Origin: Bullera alba
Lineage: Eukaryota; Basidiomycota; Tremellomycetes; Tremellales; Bulleraceae
Reading direction: 5' to 3'
NCBI GenBank assembly: GCA_001600095.1
Contig: BCIX01000003.1
Span: forward strand, 1,364,001 to 1,428,000
Length of the DNA: 64,000 bases
A program made the translations under genes and the position numbers. Position 1 is the stretch's first letter. Each line of letters opens with the position of its first letter. Positions 57,582-64,000 of the stretch are shown one piece after another. The notes beneath the pieces were generated by a model. It was not told where the DNA came from. It saw nothing but the letters and a program-made list of their open reading frames with translations, and made no database searches.

Positions 57582-58558
57582 CTAGTCCTCGTATGCCCCT
57601 CCTCCTCCATCCTCTGTTCGTGATTAGCATACACCAAAGTACATTCCGGAGCACACTCACCTTCCTCTCCTCCGGAGTCGTCATCACCCTCCCCATTATC
57701 AAAGTAATTCGCGTCATAGTCCTGATGATCACTCTCGTCCTCAAACTCAAACTCGTCCTCCTCATCGGTACCCGATCCTCGAGCAGATTGCTCCTAGAAA
57801 TAGCGTCAGATCTCGACTCGATGATGTGTCAAGGCAAGTTAAGACTCACGTCGTCAGGTTGATCCGCATCATCTTCGCCATCCGAATCTAACCGTCTCTT
57901 CTTCTTGAAATTGGCCTTTGCAGCACCTTTCCGCTTGGCCCTCTCTAGCTCATCGTGATTGCCTTCAAATACCTCTGCCCATAGTACTGGCGGAAAGTAC
58001 GCCTTGTCGAGGTATAAAACCGCTGGATCCAATTTGGCCGACGAGGTGTCCACGTTCAAGATCGAGTTGGCCTCGTCTTTCATCCTATCTGAGTACGTTT
58101 CGATTTCTATCCCAGGTCGAAGAGCATCAGTAAGAGTTTACAAAATATTACTCTGCCTTGAAGCAGCCGTCTCACCTATTCCGACCGACTTCTTCTCTGT
58201 GTGCATCCGCCATGGAGCCATCTTTCGCCCTTCGAGCGTCTGATATCCGCCAGCTAGAACATCGTAGATCTGGCTGGTGTTGTCCATCACCACGTCTTCT
58301 GACTGTCCAGGTGCATCTAGGTGAGCCAACGAACTGGATGCGAGCGGCTGAGATGAAGTTAGAATGCTATCTGTCAATTCGCGAAGACCGGCTCACGGGA
58401 TATAGTTGACCAGAGTACTTCGATGGCTCCCTCAACGCCTCCATGAACTGATTCTTGTCGGTATCAGACCCTGCGGGGATGGTGTACGCTCCTCCTGGTC
58501 CTATACCTCTGCCTCCCCCTCCGCCGCCTCTGCCACCTCGAAAGCCGCCTCGCGACAT
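57582..58558 (-). CDS. RPC31: RNA polymerase III subunit Rpc31 (C7)
   Basis: Pol III-specific subunit of the C82/C34/C31 subcomplex for initiation. The start ATG at 58558 gives MSRGGFRGGRGGGGGGRG followed by GPGGAYTIPAGSD. After an intron comes PLASSSLAHLDAPG and a conserved central part (LEGRKMAPWRMHTEKKSVGI, IEIETYSDRM). DPAVLYLDKAYFPPVLWAEV precedes a lysine-rich NFKKKRRLDSD, and the protein ends in the acidic tail (SGTDEEDEFEFEDES, ANYFDNGEGDDDSGGEE) with GGGGAYED at the very C-terminus (TAG 57582-57584). The glycine-rich start and acidic NYFDNGE tail are characteristic. Five exons, about 225 residues. Confidence 0.85.
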
Positions 58559-59293
58559 GATGTTCTAGCGATCGTGTCGGCGGTTGTGAAGTTGGTCTCG
58601 AACACGTATTCTCTTTGTGCTATGTTCTCGCCTCCATCGTACCTCCTGTGGTCGAGGCTATGATAGTACGCAACGCCGTTGCTCTCAGCTCTGTCACTGG
58701 CGTTGAAAATAGTACAGGTGAACGACCTCCACTTCTCGAGGATCAACTCGTATATACTTGTACAGAATTCATTGACAGGCGACTCAAAGTCTATTGGCTA
58801 TTGTAATCAGGGTTCGCCATTCTTCTAATGTAGAAATATTTCTAATCTTTTGTGCGGAATCAAATTTCGAAAAGGACGCTCCATCATAAAGTAAAGACGG
58901 GGTTTTTTGCTGGGTAATTAGCCGGCGCGCGGGGCGCGCCGGTTCACTTCTATTGCAACAACACTTCGGCAAGTGCCACACTGGCTATAACGCCGCTGTC
59001 CTCTCTTCCCGCCCCTTTGAACCCCGCATTCGGCGTTTTAAACTCGACTCTCCTCCCCGCAATCCACCGTGACGTACCATTTCAGACTGACCACTTTAAC
59101 ACCGACTATCACTAAAACAACCTATCTATTCTGGACTCACTGGATTTCAGTCCTCCAACACTCCTGCTCAACCAGTTGTTTCGCTCGGCCTGGACACACT
59201 CTACGTATCGATCCCGACCTTGAACTGTTTAAGCCGCTTCATTCGCCCCGACATCCGATTCCCTGAGCAGGAATCGCTGCAACACAGGCCGCC
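58559..59293. other. Divergent intergenic region between RPC31 and the OSBP gene
   Basis: About 735 bp. The middle (about 58800-58920) is AT-rich for this genome, with TTCTAAT repeated. It is followed at once by the GC palindrome at 58922-58942. The right end is probably the OSBP-gene leader. No tRNA or other RNA gene could be folded by eye. Confidence 0.5.
58922..58942. repeat. GC-only hairpin, 9-bp arms and GGG loop
   Basis: CCGGCGCGC (58922-58930), GGG, GCGCGCCGG (58934-58942). The arms are perfectly complementary and contain only G and C. It directly follows an AT-rich stretch with a T run and TAATTA. It may be a regulatory palindrome (it contains the ACGCG-like core GGCGCGCC) or a structural element; no function is proven. 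Confidence 0.8.
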
Positions 59294-62065
59294 ATGGGCA
59301 AAGAAGTGGACAAAGCTCCGAACGTGCCAACCGACGACGATCTGAGTGAGTCCGATCGTTCATGCCTCGTGTGCATGATTCCCATCAGCGATGGCAGTCT
59401 CACTGTGCGATGGCAAAATTTTTGCTGTGGACTTGCATTCTCATTTCATTCCTTAACATCGGCATCCGCAAATCTGGCTCGTTCCTACGACGAAGCCACT
59501 GCCCACGTTCGTAGTGAAGTCCGGAGTGTCTGTCGTAGAGACATGGCATGGAAGGAGCATGACTACCACTCGGAGTGCTTATGAGGAGCTTGCGGAATGG
59601 ATCCCTCGACTCTTATACCCTCTCACCTACCCCCATACCGCACGAACGTGGCTGATTATGGCTTTCTCTTATCGCTTGAATCTATCGCCCTGATACTGCA
59701 AACCGCGCACCACAACTCGTCTGCATGAATTCCCCTTGTCCCTTTCGCATCGCCTTGCTCTTCCTCAATGGTGGTCCTCCCCACCCATACATACAACTTG
59801 ATCGACATCCATTATTTCATCATCGCCATCATCCTTTGTACGAAAACACAGCTGTCCAACCTTTCACCGATGAGGCGGGCGCACCGGCAACTCTCCCTGA
59901 GATGGGCAATGGCGGCGAGGAGTCGAAGATGAAAGTATTGCTGGGTCTGTTGCGGAAGTGAGTAGCAAACAGAAGGGAATGCACCGTCAGCCGTGGGTAA
60001 ACGACGGGCTTTGGCTGATCTATGCTTTAGGCTGGTTGGAGTGAAAGATGTTGCCAATCTGTGAGTGTTTGGCAAAGTAGCAAAGGTCAAAGTTGCCCAA
60101 CTTATCTCACAAATTTAGACGTCTCTCGCTCCCTGCGTCTCTGTTGGAGCCGATCCCCAATTTGGAATACTGGCAGTATGCCGATAGAGCCGATATCTTT
60201 GCTGCGTGGGTCTCGTCAGAAGCAAATGACAGGAGCTGGACTGATCGATCCCGTGTAGTATTGGTGACTCGTCCGATGAGTTCGAGAGAATGCTGGCGGT
60301 TTTGCGGTTCAGTTTCAGCAAAGAGTTGAAGTTTGTCAGAGCGAGATTGGGAAAACCGTACAACTCCGCTTTAGGTGAGTCCCTGAGGCGGTCTACGATG
60401 GATACCAGCTGACTCCGGCGTAGGCGAGCACTTTAGATGCTCCTGGCGCCTTCCGCCAATATTGATTGACAAGGAGACAAAGGAGCCTGTTGTCAGGACA
60501 CACGTGCACGTGCCTTTAGCCGGAGAGCCTGCATATGGTGGTCAGGGCGGTAGTGGCTGGACAACGCCAGTCCTCAGGCCTCAAGATGGCGGCAGGACGG
60601 GTAGCGAGACAAGGCGAGTAACCGCATCTGTGTGGCGTAGACGGTTCACGCTGACGACTGTTCTAGCTCTGTGCGCTCGTTCCAGTCTGCCAATTCAAAG
60701 GTTTTGAGAAGTCCCGGATTCAGCGGCAAGAACAAATCGTCTGAGGCTATTCAAACTCCCAATCGCGCTATACCTGGACCAGGCGACGAAATTCCCTCGG
60801 ATCCCGATGCTGGCGTTGTTGACAAGGAGAAGGTTTCGGTGGTCTTCCTGGTGAGTTCACCTTGCGACCGCATCGGAGATATACTGAACGATCACAGTGC
60901 GAGCAAGTATCACATCATCCACCAGTGTCGGCCGCCTACTACGCGTGTCCTGAGAGAGGCGTCGAGGCATACGGTATGGACCAAATCGCTGCAAAGGTGT
61001 CAGGAATGTGTAGGTCGTTTCATCTATAAGTTCCGACACTTGTCTGACAACAATTCTCATAGCCGTCAAAGTCGGCCCCGGTCCAAGTAACAAGGGTATC
61101 TTCGTCCGGATATCTAGAGATGGGCCTGGCAAGGGCGAGGTGAGTGGGCAAGAGCAGACTTTCGAACATTTGCTGATCTGAGCCATCAGGAATACCAAAT
61201 TACGCATCCTGCTGCCCAGGTCAACGGCATCCTGAAGGGCTCGTACTATGGAACGATCAGCGATCAGATCTCAATCACGTGTTCCGGAGGTGACGCTGGC
61301 GATGGCACCAAGCTGAGGGTGCTGCTGGACTACAAAGACGAGGTGAGCAACTGCGCATGCGTGCACATTTGCCAAGCGGTTCAGCTGACGGCGTTATAGT
61401 CATGGTTGGGTAAACCCCGTTTCCTGGTCGACGGTGTCATCTACCGGTACACTGTCGGAGATGAGGAGCAGGAGAGTTGGACTCGGGCAAAGCAAGTCCC
61501 CTCAAAGCTAGTCGTGGCAGAGCTGGAAGGTTGCTGGATGAAGCAAATCAGATATAGACGGAAGGGTGAAAAGGTAAGTTTAAATTTCGCTCAGGAGAGT
61601 CATGCTGTGCTGACTTGTACGATCAGGAGTGGAAGACTTTGATCGACCTAGATCAGCTCGCTTTGATACCGAAATCGGTTAGACCGCTAGAGGAGCAGGA
61701 TGAGCAGGAGTCGCGGCGGTTATGGGACCCTGTCACTCAGGTGAGCATGGCGGTACAAACAGATTGGCATGGTACTGACGTCTTGAGCAGAACCTCCTTG
61801 GGAAGAACTGGGGCGAGGCGACCAAGCAGAAGCAGGTGATCGAGCAGCTGCAGCGGGACAAGGCGGCCAAGCGCAAAGCGGACGAGGTCGAGTGAGTGCT
61901 GCGATCCTTCCCTGTGCTGCTGGCGTGTTGACTGACAGATCGATCAGGTTTGTCCCGCGATTCTTCGTCCCAGAGTTTGACGACGGCAGGCCTCGGTTGA
62001 GTGAGGAGGGCCAGAAAGCCATTCAGGAGGAACTTGAGCGGGGCAAGCGAGTGGAACAATTGTAG
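59294..62065 (+). CDS. Oxysterol-binding protein-related (OSH family) lipid transfer protein
   Basis: Short ORP without PH domain; it exchanges sterol/phosphoinositide at membrane contact sites. The proposed exon 1 (59294-59345, MGKEVDKAPNVPTDDDL) joins in frame over a 506-nt intron to exon 2 (59852-59957) and then to SKMKVLLGLLRK-LVGVKDVANL-RLSLPASLLEPIPNLEY. The ORD core follows: RLGKPYNSALGEHFRC (lid/fingerprint region), the family signature EQVSHHPPVSA after an intron at about 60851-60897, and EGCWMKQIRYRRKGEKEWKTLIDL. The C-terminus is charged (WGEATKQKQVIEQLQRDKAA...RRFFVPEF-like) with TAG at 62063-62065. About thirteen exons. One intron near 60617 needs a GC donor (AAG-GCGAGT) to stay in frame. 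If exon 1 is wrong, translation could begin at the ATG in MGNGGEESK. Confidence 0.85.
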
Positions 62066-62748
62066 TGGTAGCAAGGCTCCTGTCGAGTTGGCGACTAGCT
62101 ACAAGTTTGTACTAATACACCTGACTGATCTGTACGCTGCATAGTGAGTGTCTATACCCTATTGAGTAGTTCACCTGCAACGAAGGATGCATCGAACCAT
62201 GTAGCACACAGAGCACAGTAACAGTCACAGCACGACTGATGGACTGAACAGGACTGAACCAGCTGTCCGCGATGTTGACAGCTTGACGTGATCCCGATGA
62301 CGCCATTTCGCCCGCTTATCGGGGGCGCTTTCCTTATCAAAAAAGCAGAGATCTCGCCGCGGGACGAGATCGAGCAATATTGGCCCAAAAAGTGCATCCG
62401 ACCACGATGGGTGCTTACTCTCAGAGGACGTGGGGATCGGTCGTGTCGTGCTCAGTGTTGGGACCGTACAGCAGCCCAGACCGTGGACTGACGATTGTCT
62501 CGAGGTAGTCTCATCCACGCACATCACATATTCAGCTTGGAGACCTGATCGATCCGAACAACATCCCCATCGCCGCGACACACGTTTCACCGGACGGGAC
62601 ACGACTGCGCGGCTTGTTGCCCGAGGCCGAGCAAACGAAGCGGAAGAGAATTAGGGATCAGGTCGACAGATCTGGGCCATCACATCAAGCTAAAAGCATA
62701 CCTATCTATCGTTGACATCTCATCTCCAACTCAACAGCACGACCAAAA
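62066..62748. other. Intergenic region between the OSBP gene and the DUF3605 gene
   Basis: About 680 bp, same-strand neighbours. It has a 7-bp inverted repeat GATCTCG/CGAGATC at 62350-62371 with an 8-nt GC-rich loop. Open frames here have no splice or family support. Confidence 0.45.
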
Positions 62749-64000
62749 ATGAACCCCGTGGTGTACAACGGGGACGAGCGATACCCTGGTCCTCAAGCTC
62801 ACCTCCCGCCGAGCGATATACTGGGGATACCAAGCCAAGCTGAGCTCGATGCCTTTCCCCGGATGTTCACCTGGGGCGAGTTGAAGGAGATCATCTGTGA
62901 GTGTACAAGGAGCTTTGTCATGATGATGAATAGAGCTGATATCGCGCAAAAGACACGAGCGATCTCGAGCGGTTGATGAGGAACAAAGCGATGCAAGCGA
63001 GGTACGATGAATGGATGATTGGCATGAAGAAGAAGTATGGATCAACAGGTTGGTGCTCCGGGGTGACCGACGACGTGCTTGAGCTGACGCAGGAGATGTA
63101 TAGAAAAGTACCTGACTCAAGCTCGGTTGCCATGGAAGACTCCTACCGCAAACACCGAGACCAAGCCTACACCTCCTACCGGTGGCCGAACTTTTGACAT
63201 CTCCACATCGCTAGACGAACCTTCACCTCTGCACGAATCAACCGCCGCTCTCACTGCGTCCACGAATCCCGACTATCTGCCACCCACACAGTCTGCGACG
63301 GCGGCGTCTGCAGCTGCGACTCTTGGAAACGAGCCTCCTCAGGCGATTGGCAGGGGAGCCCAGTCTGGCTCATCTACACCAAGCTCGGCTGGGTTCGTCA
63401 GCCTATCCAGTATGGATCTCCTGAAGACGAAAGTGCGGAAAGCGAAATCCAAGAGCTCACTGAAAAGCAACCTGTCGGTCAGCAGGATGACCTCGAACGC
63501 GAGTCCCGAATCTACGGCCGACACGAGCGACGTCACAGGTCGAATGGAGGAGCTAGATCTGCAGAATGGAAATGGCCCAGTCGAGGAGGAAGAGGAGGAG
63601 CCGGAGAACGTGTTCTTGAGATGGGACGAGGCTGGCCTCGATGCGGAAAAGTATGCTGTATTGCCAAATGACTGGCCGTACAACATCCCGTATGGCGTCA
63701 GGCATTTCTGTGTCTGGAGCAGAGTGAGTTGATGCAGCTTGGAAAAGTCAGACAGGGACTAATCTCACCAGATACCCATCGCACACCCCGAGCTCGTCGA
63801 CTACGATCCGGAAGCTTGGGCAAAGATCGAGCAAGACGGTCTGGGAGGATTCACCGGCGTGACACCGCTGCGCCCGTTCAAGTCGCCTCTTACACCGCTA
63901 TCGCCAATGAGTTCGGCGTCATCTGATGGCCAGTCGGGCGCCGAGTCGCCCAAGTCTGACGTCTTCATCCCTCGATCGAAATCTCTGGGGCAGCTCGATG
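62749..64000 (+). CDS. DUF3605-type conserved fungal protein (5' part, cut by window edge)
   Basis: The start MNPVVYNGDER. The first exon carries FTWGELKEII, joined over a short intron to SDLERLMRNKAMQARYDEWM...KKKYGST and then, with a weak GTGCTC donor, to IEKYLTQARLPWKTP. This matches the split pattern of the DUF3605 N-terminal block (W.EL..II, R....RY..W, YGS..EYL....L.W). After an S/T/A-rich insert and an acidic run (VEEEEEEPENVFLRWDE) comes the conserved C-terminal block LPNDWPYNIPYGVRHFCVWS, continued after an intron as RIPIAHPELVDYDPEAW. The tail is S/P-rich and runs off at 64000. Function of the family is unknown. Confidence 0.75.

Overview
The window looks like a gene-dense chromosome arm of a basidiomycete yeast, most likely a tremellomycete (Cryptococcus/Trichosporon-type). 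Almost every gene is cut by several short introns, mostly 35-60 nt. These have a GTGAGT-like donor and a CTGAC or CTAAC branch site only a few bases before the terminal AG. The recognisable genes are all eukaryotic core genes of fungal type. No bacterial, viral or CRISPR features are visible, and no tRNA or rRNA gene was found.

Layout: 0-0.8 kb holds the 3' end of an unknown gene and a small unknown gene. 1-21.9 kb is mostly housekeeping: clathrin heavy chain (-), an R-SNARE (+), the tRNA m5U54 methyltransferase TRM2 (-), the proteasome ATPase RPT4 (+), an NFKBIL1-like protein (-), an F-box gene (+), an MDR oxidoreductase (-), a second F-box gene (+), the Golgi syntaxin SED5 (-) and the Sm protein SmG (+). 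22-31 kb holds a serine-rich single-pass membrane protein (-), a 2 kb gene-poor stretch, a bZIP factor (+), the ESCRT protein CHM7/CHMP7 (+) and a small Q/E-rich protein (-). 31-41.6 kb holds the ERAD protein HRD3 (+), an intronless unknown gene (+), RPL11 (+), a Zn2Cys6 factor (-) and the mitochondrial DEAD-box helicase MRH4 (+). 41.9-47.1 kb is a second Zn2Cys6 regulator convergent with an MFS transporter. 47.7-57.1 kb is more accessory: two related orphan genes, an NFX1-type RING protein (FAP1), a tandem pair of small lysine/serine-rich genes (one frameshifted) and an intronless orphan. 57.5-64 kb holds the RNA polymerase III subunit RPC31 (-), an oxysterol-binding protein (+) and a DUF3605 protein running off the right edge.

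The strongest structural observation is an old tandem duplication with a period of about 4.1-4.2 kb. Segment 13.0-15.6 kb reappears at 17.1-19.8 kb. The F-box gene survived in both copies. The flanking pieces carried into the second copy (5' exons of the NFKBIL1-like gene, 3' end of the oxidoreductase) have decayed to pseudogenes. Other leads are a nested CGG/CCG palindrome upstream of an MFS transporter next to a Zn2Cys6 regulator, a cluster of TTTGTA motifs and hairpins upstream of the bZIP gene, two convergent gene pairs whose stop codons are only 5 bp apart, and a presequence-like N-terminus on TRM2 suggesting dual targeting.

All functions were assigned by reading translated motifs by eye. 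Exon borders were worked out by splice-site and frame matching and are approximate where stated. No wholly new biological system was proven; the orphan families at 47.7-49.8 kb and 54.4-55.7 kb are the least explained coding parts.
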